64,000 bases of DNA from JAEUMG01 sp046349315 (GCA_046349315.1 JAXMCQ010000002.1:372001-436000); one strand, 5' to 3'. Positions 1 through 9,585 are shown, counted from the first letter of the stretch. Numbers and translations are program-made. The notes: a model not told the origin generated them from the sequence alone.

Positions 1-521
1 CTCTGATCCTTCGTAAATGACGGCCTGCCGAAGATGCGCGCCGCCTCATCGATGGAAAATCCCGCAAGTTCGGTGGCTTCGAGATAGGCAGCGATCCGGT
101 CCGCCTTCTTGATCAGAATGCCGAGCTTATCCGATGTCTTCGCCGGTAATCCGAAGCGAACATGGATGGCGCCGAGCAGGCGGTTTTCGAAGGCCTTGTA
201 GTCGAGGCCGAGCGCTGCCTTGAAGGGCGAGATCATGTCGCCGATCACATATTCCGGCGCATCATGAAGGATTGCGGCGAGCCGTGCGCCGCGCTCAAGC
301 GTGGGCTCGAGCATGACAGTCAGGTTCTCGACCAGGAGCGAATGCTGCGCCACCGAATAGGCGTGCGACCCTTTGGTCTGGCCGTTCCAGCGCGCAACGC
401 GTGCGAGGCCATGCGCGATGTCTTCGATTTCGATGTCGAGTGGCGAAGGATCGAGGAGGTCGAGCCGGCGTCCCGACAGCATGCGCTGCCAGGCGCGCGC
501 CGGGGCCTTGTCGCGCGCCAT
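1..521 (-). CDS. HD-domain hydrolase (YfbR-like), partial
   Basis: The frame is open from ATG at 521 to the left window edge, giving about 173 N-terminal residues; the C-terminus lies outside. The visible part has the HD phosphohydrolase pattern: a histidine in AQHSLLVENL (about residues 59-68), then LHDAPEYVIGD with the His-Asp pair at about 86-87, and a later KADRIAAYLE helix with the expected aspartate. Family members are metal-dependent nucleotide phosphohydrolases; the substrate here is not readable. The start overlaps the stop of tag by one base (TGATG), so it is the third gene of a ygfZ-tag-HD run and is probably translationally coupled. Confidence 0.85.
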   Translation of the reverse strand, partial: MARDKAPARAWQRMLSGRRLDLLDPSPLDIEIEDIAHGLARVARWNGQTKGSHAYSVAQHSLLVENLTVMLEPTLERGARLAAILHDAPEYVIGDMISPFKAALGLDYKAFENRLLGAIHVRFGLPAKTSDKLGILIKKADRIAAYLEATELAGFSIDEAARIFGRPSFTKDQ

Positions 522-1123
522 CAGCGCCGCTTGGCGAGGGCCGCCACTTGATCATGGCGATGGCAGCCGATGAGATGGTCGTTCACCAATCCGCAAGCCT
601 GCATGAAGGCGTAGACGATGGTTGGGCCGCAGAAATTGAAGCCGCGCTTGCGCAGGTCTTTCGACATGGCCTCGGCGATAGGTGTTGCCGCCGGCACATG
701 ACCGATGGTCTTGAACCGGGTCTGGATCGGTGCACCGTCGACGAAGTTCCACAGGTAATTGGAGAAATCCGGTATCGCCAGATAGGCCTTGGCATTGCTG
801 ACCGAGCTTACGATCTTCGCACGGTTGCGCACGATGCCTTCATTGAGCATCAGTTTTTCGAGTTTCTTCGGCGTATAGCGCGCCATCTTCTCCGGATCGA
901 AGCCGTCGAAGGCTTTGCGGAAGGCCTCGCGCTTGCGCAGGATAGTGATCCACGAAAGCCCGGCCTGGAAACCGTCGAGCATCAATTTCTCGAAGAGTGC
1001 GCGCGAATCCCATTCGGGCACGCCCCATTCTTCGTCGTGATAGGAGCAATAGATCGTATCCGTGCCGCACCAGCTACAGCGGCTGATACCGTCATGTTCG
1101 ATGAGGGAAGGTCTGCTCGCCAT
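521..1123 (-). CDS. tag: DNA-3-methyladenine glycosylase I
   Basis: Base-excision repair enzyme removing 3-methyladenine from alkylated DNA in the cytoplasm. About 200 residues, the usual Tag length. The N-terminal CSWCGTDTIYCSYHDEEWG carries the zinc Cys and His, and C-terminal HLIGC supplies the other His-x3-Cys; central FQAGLSWITILRKREAFR and FVDGAPIQ are typical of the helix-hairpin-helix glycosylase core. ATG at 1123 was chosen; a TTG at 1129 would overlap the ygfZ stop by 4 bases and cannot be excluded. It sits 2 bases after ygfZ and overlaps the HD gene by 1 base. Confidence 0.95.
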   Translation of the reverse strand: MASRPSLIEHDGISRCSWCGTDTIYCSYHDEEWGVPEWDSRALFEKLMLDGFQAGLSWITILRKREAFRKAFDGFDPEKMARYTPKKLEKLMLNEGIVRNRAKIVSSVSNAKAYLAIPDFSNYLWNFVDGAPIQTRFKTIGHVPAATPIAEAMSKDLRKRGFNFCGPTIVYAFMQACGLVNDHLIGCHRHDQVAALAKRR

Positions 1124-1125
1124 AC

Positions 1126-1965
1126 TCAAGCCGCTTGTGGAATAACGATATCGAAACGTGCGAAGGCGGGCTTGATAACATGAACCGGAACCGAATCTGT
1201 CAGCAGCCTGTCACCCGCCGCGGCCGCATCCGCCAAACGATCCAGCCGCAAAAGTCCAAGCGCGCGATCACCCGCCGATGACAGCAGCGTTCCGATTTGT
1301 TTTACACCGGCTAGGATCGGCGTGCCCTTGGCCGGTGCGGCGCCGTCGAGCTTCAATGGCAGGATGCGCGTGCGCGCCGTGCCGCGATGCTCCATGCGCG
1401 AGACGACTTCCTGGCCGACATAGCAGCCCTTGCTGAAGCTTAACCCGTTCAGTTGGTCGAGATTGGCCTCATGCGGAAAGAGCTCGCTTGAGCCGATATC
1501 GGCCTCGCTATCGGCAATGCCAAGCGCGATGCGCCGTGCCTCGTATGTAGCCGCCTCGGCGAAATCGCCCGTCGAGTAGCCACGATACCCAAGCGCCACC
1601 AAACGCGGATCGGCAAACAAGCCCGGTGCCGGTGCCTCCGCGACTACGACCTTCAAGTCTTCGCGCGGTGTGATCGCGACCTTGGCGCGCAATTTGTAGA
1701 AGCCGAGCCGTTTGACCAGGGCCTCGCGCTGCGATGTCGCGCAATCGATGAGGAAACCGTCGTCCTGCCGCTGCAACGGGAAATCGAACAGGATCTTGCC
1801 TTGCGGTGTGAGGAGGGCGGCATAACCCGCCATGCCGGGCGCGAGGCCTTCGACATCGCTGGTGACGAGGCCCTGCAGGAAGCCACCCGCGTCCGCCCCC
1901 GCGACCGCAAGGACGCTGCGTCCGGGCAGGATTTCGATCGCCGATTGGGGGGGATTGCTGCTCAT
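1126..1965 (-). CDS. ygfZ: Folate-binding protein YgfZ/CAF17 family
   Basis: Tetrahydrofolate-dependent accessory protein of iron-sulfur cluster assembly and repair, related to the T-protein of the glycine cleavage system. The diagnostic family signature KGCYVGQEVVSRMEHRG is present at about residues 183-199, and the N-terminal AGADAGGFLQGLVTSDV block is also typical. Length 279 residues from ATG 1965 (MSSNPPQ); an upstream ATG at 1989 would add eight residues without similarity to the family. First gene of the leftward ygfZ-tag-HD run and divergent from the dihydroorotase gene across about 60 bases. Confidence 0.93.
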   Translation of the reverse strand: MSSNPPQSAIEILPGRSVLAVAGADAGGFLQGLVTSDVEGLAPGMAGYAALLTPQGKILFDFPLQRQDDGFLIDCATSQREALVKRLGFYKLRAKVAITPREDLKVVVAEAPAPGLFADPRLVALGYRGYSTGDFAEAATYEARRIALGIADSEADIGSSELFPHEANLDQLNGLSFSKGCYVGQEVVSRMEHRGTARTRILPLKLDGAAPAKGTPILAGVKQIGTLLSSAGDRALGLLRLDRLADAAAAGDRLLTDSVPVHVIKPAFARFDIVIPQAA

Positions 1966-2024
1966 TGTTGCGTGGCCGTGCCACTCCATTTACGTATGCC
2001 CCGCCGGGCGTTCAAGGATAGCAC

Positions 2025-3353
2025 ATGGCCGAGGCCTATGACCTGATTTTGAAAGGCGGAACCGTCGTCAACCACGATGGTGCCCTGATTCGCGACGTGG
2101 CAGTCAAGGACGGCCGGATTGCCGGCCTGGGGCGCTTCGACAAGGCCGCCGAAATCATCGACTGCGCGGGCCTTCATGTTCTGCCCGGCGTTATCGACAC
2201 CCAGGTCCATCTGCGCGAGCCTGGCGCCGAGCACAAGGAAGACCTCGAGACCGGCGGCCGCGCAGCGGTCCTGGGTGGCGTCATCGGCGTCTTCGAGATG
2301 CCCAATACCAAGCCCACCACCGTCACGGCCGAGGCTCTTGCCGACAAGATCAGCCGCGCCACCAACCGTATGCAATGCGACTTCGCCTTTTTCGTCGGCG
2401 GCACCCGCGACAATGTCGAGGATCTGCCGCGTCTTGAGAGGCTCGAAGGTTGCGCCGGCATCAAGGTCTTCATCGGCTCGTCGACCGGCGATCTGCTGGT
2501 CGATGACGATGAGGGCCTCGCCCGCATTCTTGCAAAAATCTCCCGCCGCGCTGCCTTCCACAGCGAGGACGAATTCCGTCTGCGCGATCGCCTGTCGCAT
2601 CGCCGCTCCGGCGATGCCGCGAGCCATCCCGTCTGGCGCGATGCGGAAGCTGCACGGCTGTGCACCGAGCGGCTGTTGCGTCTCGCGCGCGCCGCGGGAA
2701 AACGCATCCATGTCCTCCATGTCTCGACCGCCGATGAACTGCCCTTGCTCGCCGCCAACAAGGATCTCGCGACCGTCGAAGTCACCCCGCATCATCTGAC
2801 CTTCTCATCCGACGATTATGCCCGCCTCGGCACCAAATTGCAGATGAACCCGCCGGTGCGCGATGCCCATCACCGCGACGCACTCTGGAGGGCGCTCGCC
2901 AACGGCCTCGTCGATATTCTCGGCTCCGATCACGCGCCGCACACGCTGGACGAGAAGGCAAAGCCCTATCCCGATTCGCCGTCGGGCATGCCGGGCGTCC
3001 AGACGCTCGTTCCCGTCATGCTCGATCATGTGAACAAGGGCAGGCTCACGCTCGAGCGCTTTGTCGATCTGTCGAGCCATGGTCCCGCCCGCATCTTCGG
3101 CATCGCCCGCAAGGGCCGCATCGCCGAAGGCTTCGATGCCGACTTCACCATCGTCGATCTCAAGCGGCGCTGGCGCATAACCGACAGCTGGATTGCCAGC
3201 CGCTGCGGCTGGACGCCCTATGACCGCATGGAGGTCGTGGGCTTCCCGCAAGGCACGATCCTGCGCGGCACGAAGGTCATGTGGGATGGCGCGATCACCG
3301 GCCCTGCGCGCGGTCGCCCCATTGAATTCAGCGAAGCAATCCCGCCACAATGA
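2025..3353 (+). CDS. pyrC: Dihydroorotase
   Basis: Zinc amidohydrolase closing carbamoyl-aspartate to dihydroorotate in pyrimidine synthesis. At 442 residues it is of the long class-I type. Visible motifs are GVIDTQVHLREPG (metal ligands, residues about 55-67), the likely carbamylated lysine in GIKVFIGSS, VTPHHLTF and GSDHAPHT with the catalytic Asp. No aspartate transcarbamylase lies next to it. The long class-I form shares its fold with allantoinases and hydantoinases, but the arginine in HLREP and the NPPVR segment favour dihydroorotase. It starts 60 bases from divergent ygfZ. Confidence 0.9.
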   Translation: MAEAYDLILKGGTVVNHDGALIRDVAVKDGRIAGLGRFDKAAEIIDCAGLHVLPGVIDTQVHLREPGAEHKEDLETGGRAAVLGGVIGVFEMPNTKPTTVTAEALADKISRATNRMQCDFAFFVGGTRDNVEDLPRLERLEGCAGIKVFIGSSTGDLLVDDDEGLARILAKISRRAAFHSEDEFRLRDRLSHRRSGDAASHPVWRDAEAARLCTERLLRLARAAGKRIHVLHVSTADELPLLAANKDLATVEVTPHHLTFSSDDYARLGTKLQMNPPVRDAHHRDALWRALANGLVDILGSDHAPHTLDEKAKPYPDSPSGMPGVQTLVPVMLDHVNKGRLTLERFVDLSSHGPARIFGIARKGRIAEGFDADFTIVDLKRRWRITDSWIASRCGWTPYDRMEVVGFPQGTILRGTKVMWDGAITGPARGRPIEFSEAIPPQ

Positions 3354-3373
3354 ATAAACAAGGATAGGGGACG

Positions 3374-4357
3374 ATGACCAAATTTCGCGCCATTCAGGTG
3401 AAGAAAACCGATTCCGGCCAGGAGGCCGCCTCTGTCGATCTGACCGAAGCCGACCTCATGGATGGCGATGTGACGGTTGCCGTCGAGCATTCGACGGTGA
3501 ATTACAAGGACGGCCTTGCGCTCACCGGCAAGATTCCGATTATCCGCAAATTCCCGCTCATTCCCGGTATCGATTTCGCCGGCCGCGTTACGGCCTCGAG
3601 CAATCCTGAATGGAAGCCCGGCGATCGCGTCGTGCTCAATGGCTGGGGCGTTGGTGAAACCCATCATGGCGGCTATGCCGGCCTTGCCCGCGTGCCAGGC
3701 GAGTGGCTGGTGCGCGTGCCCGAGAATATGACGACGGCCGATGCCATGGCGATTGGCACGGCGGGCTATACGGCGATGCTTTGCGTCATGGCGCTCGAGC
3801 ATGACGGCGTTGTGCCGAAGGACGGCGAAGTGCTGGTCACCGGTGCGGCGGGCGGTGTCGGCTCGATCGCCATTGCGGTGCTCGCCAAGCTGGGCTTCAC
3901 CGTTGTCGCCTCGACCGGAAGACTAGAGGAAACCGATTATCTGAAGGGCCTGGGCGCCGCCTCGGTCATCGATCGCAATGAATTCAACACGCCCGTAAAG
4001 CCGCTCGCCAAGGCACGCTGGGCGGCGGCCGTCGATTCCGTCGGCTCGACGACGCTTGCCAATGTCTTGTCGCAGACCAACCCGGAGGGAACAGTCGCGG
4101 CCTGCGGGCTCGCGCAAGGCATGGATCTTCCGACGTCAGTTGCGCCCTTCATCCTGCGCGGCGTCAAGCTTATCGGCGTCAATTCGGTGACTTGTCCCAA
4201 GGCGCGCCGCATCGAAGCCTGGCGGCGGCTCGCTTCCGATCTCGATCTCGGCAAATTGCGCGGGCTGTCGCGCCATGTGAAGCTCGACGACGTCCCGCAC
4301 GTCGCAGCCGAGATCGTCGCTGGTAAAATCCGCGGCCGCGTGATTGTCGATCTCTGA
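3374..4357 (+). CDS. acuI: Acrylyl-CoA reductase / YhdH-type quinone oxidoreductase
   Basis: Medium-chain dehydrogenase/reductase lacking catalytic zinc; 327 residues. The opening MTKFRAIQV, the HSTVNYKDGLALTGK segment, FPLIPGIDFAGRV and the NADPH-binding GAAGGVGSIAIAVLAKLG (about residues 157-174) match the AcuI/YhdH subfamily, which reduces acrylyl-CoA to propionyl-CoA. That role would fit the methylmalonyl-CoA mutase genes 1.6 kb downstream, which process propionyl-CoA carbon, but the link is inference. It follows pyrC by 20 bases with AAGGATAGGGG as a ribosome-binding region and is followed 4 bases later by a LysE-type exporter. Confidence 0.88.
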   Translation: MTKFRAIQVKKTDSGQEAASVDLTEADLMDGDVTVAVEHSTVNYKDGLALTGKIPIIRKFPLIPGIDFAGRVTASSNPEWKPGDRVVLNGWGVGETHHGGYAGLARVPGEWLVRVPENMTTADAMAIGTAGYTAMLCVMALEHDGVVPKDGEVLVTGAAGGVGSIAIAVLAKLGFTVVASTGRLEETDYLKGLGAASVIDRNEFNTPVKPLAKARWAAAVDSVGSTTLANVLSQTNPEGTVAACGLAQGMDLPTSVAPFILRGVKLIGVNSVTCPKARRIEAWRRLASDLDLGKLRGLSRHVKLDDVPHVAAEIVAGKIRGRVIVDL

Positions 4358-4361
4358 CGAG

Positions 4362-5009
4362 ATGCCGCTCGATACGCTGTTCATCGGCCTGTTCATTGGC
4401 ATCGCGATTGCCGCGCCCATCGGACCGATCAATCTGATCGTCTTGCGCACCGCCTTGTCGCGGGGCTTTGCCGGTGGTCTCTTTGCCGGGCTTGGCTCGG
4501 TGCTGGGCGATGGGTCATTCGCCGCGGTTGCGGCCTTCGGCGTCCGCCAGATCGAGGAATTCGTCATGGGCCACGCCACCGCGCTCGGCGCCATTGGCGG
4601 CATCATCCTGGTGGTCGTCGGCATCAGGACCAGCCGCGCCCATGTTGATCCCGATGCGCTGGTTCAGACGGCAGGCCCGATCACCGGCCAGGCGGCGGGC
4701 CGCAAGATTTTCCAGACATTCATCCTCACCATCACCAACCCAGCCACCATGATGGGCATGCTGGCGATCTTCGGCACGATGGGGGCGGCGCTGAAGCTCA
4801 CCACGGATCCCGCCCGTGCCGGCCTGACGGTCGCCGGCGTCATGCTCGGCAGCCTCGCCTGGTGGAGCTTTATTTCAGGCCTCGTCGGCTTCCTGCGCAC
4901 CCGCATCAACGGCGTGTGGCTCGACCGCATCAATCACTGGGCCGGCATCTTGATCATCGCACTCGGCTTCGTCTTCCTGCTCGACGCCTTCGTGCCGCTC
5001 TGGGGATAG
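4362..5009 (+). CDS. LysE/RhtB family exporter
   Basis: Inner-membrane amino-acid-exporter family protein of about 215 residues with six hydrophobic segments. The family motif PIGPINLIVLRTALSRG lies near the N-terminus and TITNPATMMGMLAIFG in the middle; substrates of LysE members are amino acids or related compounds, not assignable here. ATG 4362 is preferred, 4 bases after acuI; a TTG at 4344 inside acuI would add six polar residues. Last gene of the pyrC-acuI-lysE run. Confidence 0.87.
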   Translation: MPLDTLFIGLFIGIAIAAPIGPINLIVLRTALSRGFAGGLFAGLGSVLGDGSFAAVAAFGVRQIEEFVMGHATALGAIGGIILVVVGIRTSRAHVDPDALVQTAGPITGQAAGRKIFQTFILTITNPATMMGMLAIFGTMGAALKLTTDPARAGLTVAGVMLGSLAWWSFISGLVGFLRTRINGVWLDRINHWAGILIIALGFVFLLDAFVPLWG

Positions 5010-5051
5010 TGCCCACGCTCCCCACCTTCGGTGGCGGAGGAGGGGATATGC

Positions 5052-5312
5052 CTACTGCCTTGTCTGTCCGACCGTGAATTCGCCGGCCCTGATCCGCTCC
5101 GGCAGGCGCTCGGCGAGTTTTGCCACCGGCTCCTCGCCATAGCTGGCGATCATGTCGGAAAAGGCTGCAAAAATCGCCGCGGTCGCGATGCAATCGGGAT
5201 CGAGCCCCTCATGCACGGCCTCTTCCCAGGCATCGATAATGTAGCGCAATGCGGCGCGCTTGGCCTCGTTCGCATCCTCGAGGGATGCCGGCGCTTCGAC
5301 AAATTTTTCCAT
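5052..5312 (-). CDS. Conserved small protein of unknown function
   Basis: An 86-residue soluble, acidic, alpha-helical protein without signal peptide or metal motif. It begins MEKFVEAPASLEDANEAKR and has an alanine-rich helical middle (CIATAAIFAAFSDMIASYG). The composition looks like a real protein and no better frame competes on either strand. It is convergent with the LysE gene. I recognise no function; small alphaproteobacterial helical proteins of this size are often annotated only as hypothetical. Confidence 0.7.
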   Translation of the reverse strand: MEKFVEAPASLEDANEAKRAALRYIIDAWEEAVHEGLDPDCIATAAIFAAFSDMIASYGEEPVAKLAERLPERIRAGEFTVGQTRQ

Positions 5313-5432
5313 TCCTGCCCGTCCACGGCATAACGCCGTCCCACCAGCGTTTCGAAGCGCGAATTTAGCCGAGTCGCCGCCAGCCTCGACCTATTCCTTG
5401 CGAAAGGGTTAATGGAATTGGTTGGATTTGTC

Positions 5433-5861
5433 TTAACAGCCGAGTAGCGCGCGCGCCCGCCGGATAATCGCCGATGTGCCGTCGGTCATCTTAACCGTGT
5501 CGAGCTCGGAAACAGCGATAAAGCGGGCATCCTGCGCATCGCTGGCAGGGATAGGCTCGCCTGCGATCCAATGGCCGGTGTAGCAGGCAACCGCATAGTG
5601 AAAGGCAAGACTGCCATCGCTGCCGTGGCGGATGATGTCGACGAGGTCGACGAGATGGGTGAGCTGCGCGGTAACGCCCGTTTCTTCGCCGAGCTCGCGT
5701 GCCGCTGCGGCGATTGCCGTCTCCCCCGGCTCGACCGTACCGCCCGGCAGGCTCCAGATCCCGACGAGTGGCGGCTTGCCGCGCTGCACGATGAGCACCC
5801 GCCCATCCCGCCACACGCAGGCGCTGGCACCGAGCTTTGGAAAGGTGGCGGCCGTCGACAT
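5433..5861 (-). CDS. Nudix hydrolase
   Basis: Cytoplasmic pyrophosphohydrolase of nucleoside-diphosphate-linked substrates. The full Nudix box G-x5-E-x7-REL-x-EE-x-G-V is present at about residues 37-59 (GTVEPGE... RELGEETGV). Length 142 residues from ATG 5861 (MSTAATFPKLGAS); the open frame extends upstream to 5999, but this would run into the divergent mutA start region and add a non-family leader. The substrate cannot be predicted; the LPGG segment before the box resembles ADP-ribose or MutT-type members. Confidence 0.88.
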   Translation of the reverse strand: MSTAATFPKLGASACVWRDGRVLIVQRGKPPLVGIWSLPGGTVEPGETAIAAAARELGEETGVTAQLTHLVDLVDIIRHGSDGSLAFHYAVACYTGHWIAGEPIPASDAQDARFIAVSELDTVKMTDGTSAIIRRARALLGC

Positions 5862-5986
5862 GTCCGGCATCCATCCCATATTCGCGCCGCTTGCGGAAGC
5901 CATGCCTGCCCACGATCGCAGCCATAAATTTGCCGCCTGCAGCGCTTCGCAGTAGAAGCTCGGCGCGGCGAGAAATTTGGTTTCGA

Positions 5987-7438
5987 ATGAGCGATACACC
6001 CCCGTCAGGCGGATTTCCCAAGGTCACGCGCGAGGACTGGCTGCAACGCGTCGATGCGGTGCTGAAGGGCGCGGCTTTTGCGGAAAGCCTGGTATCGGTA
6101 ACCGCCGACGGTATCGCCATTGAACCGCTTTACGGCGAGATGCAGGGCCCGCGCGCCTGGCGTGGCGAGGCCAAGCCCTGGATCGTCTCGCAGCGCATCG
6201 AGCATCCCGATGCCGCCGCCGCCAATGCCCAGGCGCTCGAGGATCTGGAAAACGGCGCGACCGGCCTGTCGCTCATTTTCCACGGTGCCGCCTCGGGCCA
6301 CGGATTCGGACTTCATGAGCATGACGAAGCGACGATCGCTCGCGCGCTCGCCGACATCAGACTTGACTGCATCGCTTTGCGTATGGAGCCAGGCCCGCAT
6401 GGCCGGCGCGCGGCGAGGGCGCTGTCGGCTCTCGTCGCAAAGCAGCCCATCGATCCGGAACGCCTCGATCTCGACTTTGGTATGGACCCGATCGGCGCAA
6501 TGGCCGCGCGCGGCGACCTCGCCGCGGCTTGGCCGGAAGTCGCGGGGCGCGTGCTGTCGACGGTCACGGGGCTTCGCGTACAAAACTTCGTTGGCCCCTT
6601 TATGCGCGCCGATGGCCGCATCTGGCACGAGGGCGGTGCGACCGTCGCCGAGGAACTGGGCTTCACGCTGGCAACTTCTGTCGCATATCTGCGCGCATCG
6701 GAAACGCTGAGCGGCCCGGAATTGGCCCGTGCCATCGGCGTGACGCTTGCCGCCGATGAAGACATGTTCGTGAGCCTGGCCAAGTTTCGCGCCATGCGAT
6801 TGCTGTGGGCGCGCATCCTCGAGGCATCCGGGCTCCCTGATACGCCGCTCAGGCTTCATGGTGAAACATCCTGGCGCATGATGACCGCGAAGGATCCACA
6901 TACCAACATCCTGCGCACCGCCGCCGCCGTCTTTGGCGCTGGTCTTGGCGGCGCTGATTCGATTGCGGTCCTGCCGTTCTCGGCGGCGCAGGGACTTCCA
7001 AACGCCTTTGCGCGTCGCGTCGCCCGCAACTCTCAGAACATCTTGATTGCCGAATCGCATTTATGGCGGGTCGCCGACCCGGCGGCTGGTTCAGGCTACG
7101 TCGAGAGTCTCACGCAAGAATTATGCGAACGCGCCTGGAAGGAATTCCAGGCAATCGAAAACTTGGGCGGCATCGTCGAGGCTTTGCGCTCCGGCGCCAT
7201 TCAGGCACGCCTCGCCGATGCGCGAGAGAAAGCATCGCAACGGGTCGTGGCCGGCAAGCACCCGATCCTCGGCATCACGGCTTTTGGCAATCCGGCCGAG
7301 CCTGCCACTGAAATCGAAACGGCGACGCCCCTGACGCCGCGCCCGCGTATGGCGGCGGCGATCCTGATCGAACCCATACCGGCTATGCGCCGTGCCGAAG
7401 CCTTCGAGATGGATTCCGCAGTGAGGGCCTCTGCATGA
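5987..7438 (+). CDS. mutA: Methylmalonyl-CoA mutase small subunit
   Basis: Non-catalytic partner of the adenosylcobalamin-dependent mutase interconverting methylmalonyl-CoA and succinyl-CoA. About 483 residues from ATG 5987 (MSDTPPSGGFPKV), as in alphaproteobacterial MutA. It resembles the TIM-barrel half of MutB (FGAGLGGADSIAVLPFS, NAFARRVARNSQNIL) but lacks the C-terminal B12 domain with its DxHxxG motif. An upstream in-frame ATG at 5837 overlaps the Nudix promoter region and was rejected. The stop overlaps the mutB start as ATGA, consistent with translation coupling of the heterodimer. Confidence 0.93.
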   Translation: MSDTPPSGGFPKVTREDWLQRVDAVLKGAAFAESLVSVTADGIAIEPLYGEMQGPRAWRGEAKPWIVSQRIEHPDAAAANAQALEDLENGATGLSLIFHGAASGHGFGLHEHDEATIARALADIRLDCIALRMEPGPHGRRAARALSALVAKQPIDPERLDLDFGMDPIGAMAARGDLAAAWPEVAGRVLSTVTGLRVQNFVGPFMRADGRIWHEGGATVAEELGFTLATSVAYLRASETLSGPELARAIGVTLAADEDMFVSLAKFRAMRLLWARILEASGLPDTPLRLHGETSWRMMTAKDPHTNILRTAAAVFGAGLGGADSIAVLPFSAAQGLPNAFARRVARNSQNILIAESHLWRVADPAAGSGYVESLTQELCERAWKEFQAIENLGGIVEALRSGAIQARLADAREKASQRVVAGKHPILGITAFGNPAEPATEIETATPLTPRPRMAAAILIEPIPAMRRAEAFEMDSAVRASA

Positions 7439-9585
7439 GCCGCATTCCCGATTTCACGACGCTTGCCTTCGCCGGACGCGATGCTGCGCTGCCCGAGAGC
7501 GCGTCCTGGGACGCACCTGAAGGCATCGCCATCAAATCCGCCTATCGCGCCGAGGATGCCGCTGGCCATGCGGACTCTGCCGGCTATCCGGGCCTGCCGC
7601 CCTACACGCGCGGCCCTTACGCGACCATGTATGTCACGCAGCCCTGGACCATCCGCCAATATGCCGGCTTCTCGACGGCGGAGGATTCCAATGCCTTCTA
7701 CCGGCGCAATCTGGCGCAAGGCCAGATGGGCTTGTCGGTCGCCTTCGATCTGCCGACCCATCGCGGCTATGACTCGGATCATCCGCGCGTTGCCGGCGAT
7801 GTCGGCATGGCCGGTGTCGCCATCGATTCGATCCTCGATATGCGCACGTTGTTCGACGGCATCCCGCTCGACAAGATGAGCGTGTCGATGACCATGAATG
7901 GCGCGGTCTTGCCGATCATGGCGCTCTATATCGTCGCGGGCGAAGAGCAGGGCGTTGCGCCTGAGAAACTCTCCGGCACCATCCAGAACGACATCCTCAA
8001 GGAATTCATGGTGCGCAACACCTTCATCTATCCGCCGAAGGAATCGATGCGTATCGTCTCCGACATCTTCGCTTACACCAGCGAGAAGATGCCGAAGTTC
8101 AATTCGATCTCGATCTCGGGCTATCACATGCAGGAGGCCGGAGCGACCGCCGACCTCGAACTCGCCTATACGCTCGCCGATGGTGTTGAATATGTTCGCG
8201 CCGGTCTCGCTGCCGGTCTCGACATCGATCGCTTTGCCCCGCGCCTGTCCTTCTTCTGGGCGATCGGCATGAACTTCTTCATGGAAGTCGCCAAGATGCG
8301 TGCCGCGCGTGCGCTCTGGGCGAAGCTCATGCGCCAATTCGCGCCACGCGATGCGCGCTCGCTCATCTTGCGCACACATTGCCAGACTTCCGGCTGGAGC
8401 CTTGCCGCCCAAGATGTCTTCAACAATGTGACGCGCACCGCGATCGAGGCGATGGCGGCGACGCAAGGCGGAACCCAGTCGCTCCACACCAATTCGCTCG
8501 ACGAGGCGTTGGCGCTGCCGACCGATTTTTCCGCCCGCATCGCCCGCAACACCCAGCTCTTCCTGCAGCAGGAAGCCGGCACCTGCCGCGTCATCGATCC
8601 CTGGGGCGGCAGTTACTTCGTCGAGCGCCTGACCGCCGATCTCGCCGCCCGCGCCGAAACCCACATTGCCGAGATCGAGGCGATGGGCGGCATGGCCAAT
8701 GCCATCGCCGCCGGCATTCCCAAATTGCGCATCGAGGAAGCCGCAGCGCGCACCCAGGCGCGCATCGACACGGGCGAGCAGCAGATCATCGGCGTCAACA
8801 TCCACCGCGTCACGAGCGAACCCGCCATCGATCTCTTGAAGGTCGACAACAGCGCGGTGCGCGCCCGCCAGCTCGACAAGCTTGCCCGCCTCAAGGCGAG
8901 CCGTAACGCGCAAGCCTGCGAATCCGCGCTCGCTGCCTTGACTGCGATTGCCCGCGATGGCGGCGGCAATCTTCTTGAGGCCGCCGTCGATGCCGCCCGC
9001 GCCGGCGCCACCGTCGGTGAAATGTCGCTCGCCTTGGAGCGCGCCTGGAAGCGGCATGTGCCGGAGGTCCGCGTGATCTCCGATGTCTACGCCGAGGCCG
9101 CCCATGGTGCGGAAGCCTTCGAGGCGGCGCGCGGCATGGTCCGTGCCTTTGCCGAGAGCGATGGCCGCCCGCCGCGCATCCTTGTCGCCAAGGTGGGCCA
9201 GGATGGCCACGACCGGGGCCAGAAGGTCATCGCCTCGGCCTTTGCCGACATGGGCTTCGACGTCCGGATCGGCCAGCTCTTCGCCACCCCGGAAGAGGTC
9301 GCCGCTGCGGCGATCGGGGCCGATGTCCATGTCGTCGGCATCTCGTCGCTCACCGCCGGTCATATGACGCTGGTTCCGGCTCTGAAGGAGGCGCTCGCCG
9401 CCGGCGATCGGCCCGATATCGCGATCGTCGTGGGCGGTATCGTGCCCCCCGAGGATGTCGAGGCCTTGAAGGCGATGGGCGTGCTGGCCGTCTTCCCGCC
9501 CGGCACCCCGATCCCTGATTCGGCCCGTACCCTGCTCGACCGTCTCAATGAGCGCCTGGGCTATGCCCAGAAGGCTGCGGAGTAG
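7435..9585 (+). CDS. mutB: Methylmalonyl-CoA mutase large (catalytic) subunit
   Basis: Catalytic subunit converting methylmalonyl-CoA to succinyl-CoA, feeding propionyl-CoA carbon into the TCA cycle. The 716 residues contain the substrate-binding barrel (GPYATMYVTQPWTIRQYAG near 60-78, AFDLPTHRGYDSDH) and the C-terminal cobalamin domain, whose DGHDRG sequence supplies the lower-ligand histidine at about residue 589, followed by GGIVPPED. It overlaps mutA by 4 bases. The companion chaperone/GTPase meaB and the epimerase are not in the window. Very typical sequence, no oddities. Confidence 0.97.
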   Translation: MSRIPDFTTLAFAGRDAALPESASWDAPEGIAIKSAYRAEDAAGHADSAGYPGLPPYTRGPYATMYVTQPWTIRQYAGFSTAEDSNAFYRRNLAQGQMGLSVAFDLPTHRGYDSDHPRVAGDVGMAGVAIDSILDMRTLFDGIPLDKMSVSMTMNGAVLPIMALYIVAGEEQGVAPEKLSGTIQNDILKEFMVRNTFIYPPKESMRIVSDIFAYTSEKMPKFNSISISGYHMQEAGATADLELAYTLADGVEYVRAGLAAGLDIDRFAPRLSFFWAIGMNFFMEVAKMRAARALWAKLMRQFAPRDARSLILRTHCQTSGWSLAAQDVFNNVTRTAIEAMAATQGGTQSLHTNSLDEALALPTDFSARIARNTQLFLQQEAGTCRVIDPWGGSYFVERLTADLAARAETHIAEIEAMGGMANAIAAGIPKLRIEEAAARTQARIDTGEQQIIGVNIHRVTSEPAIDLLKVDNSAVRARQLDKLARLKASRNAQACESALAALTAIARDGGGNLLEAAVDAARAGATVGEMSLALERAWKRHVPEVRVISDVYAEAAHGAEAFEAARGMVRAFAESDGRPPRILVAKVGQDGHDRGQKVIASAFADMGFDVRIGQLFATPEEVAAAAIGADVHVVGISSLTAGHMTLVPALKEALAAGDRPDIAIVVGGIVPPEDVEALKAMGVLAVFPPGTPIPDSARTLLDRLNERLGYAQKAAE

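Noticed and set aside
1962..2795. 277-codon minus-strand frame opposite the dihydroorotase
   Set aside because: Dihydroorotase motifs are complete on the + strand; the other frame overlaps ygfZ's start and has no motif.
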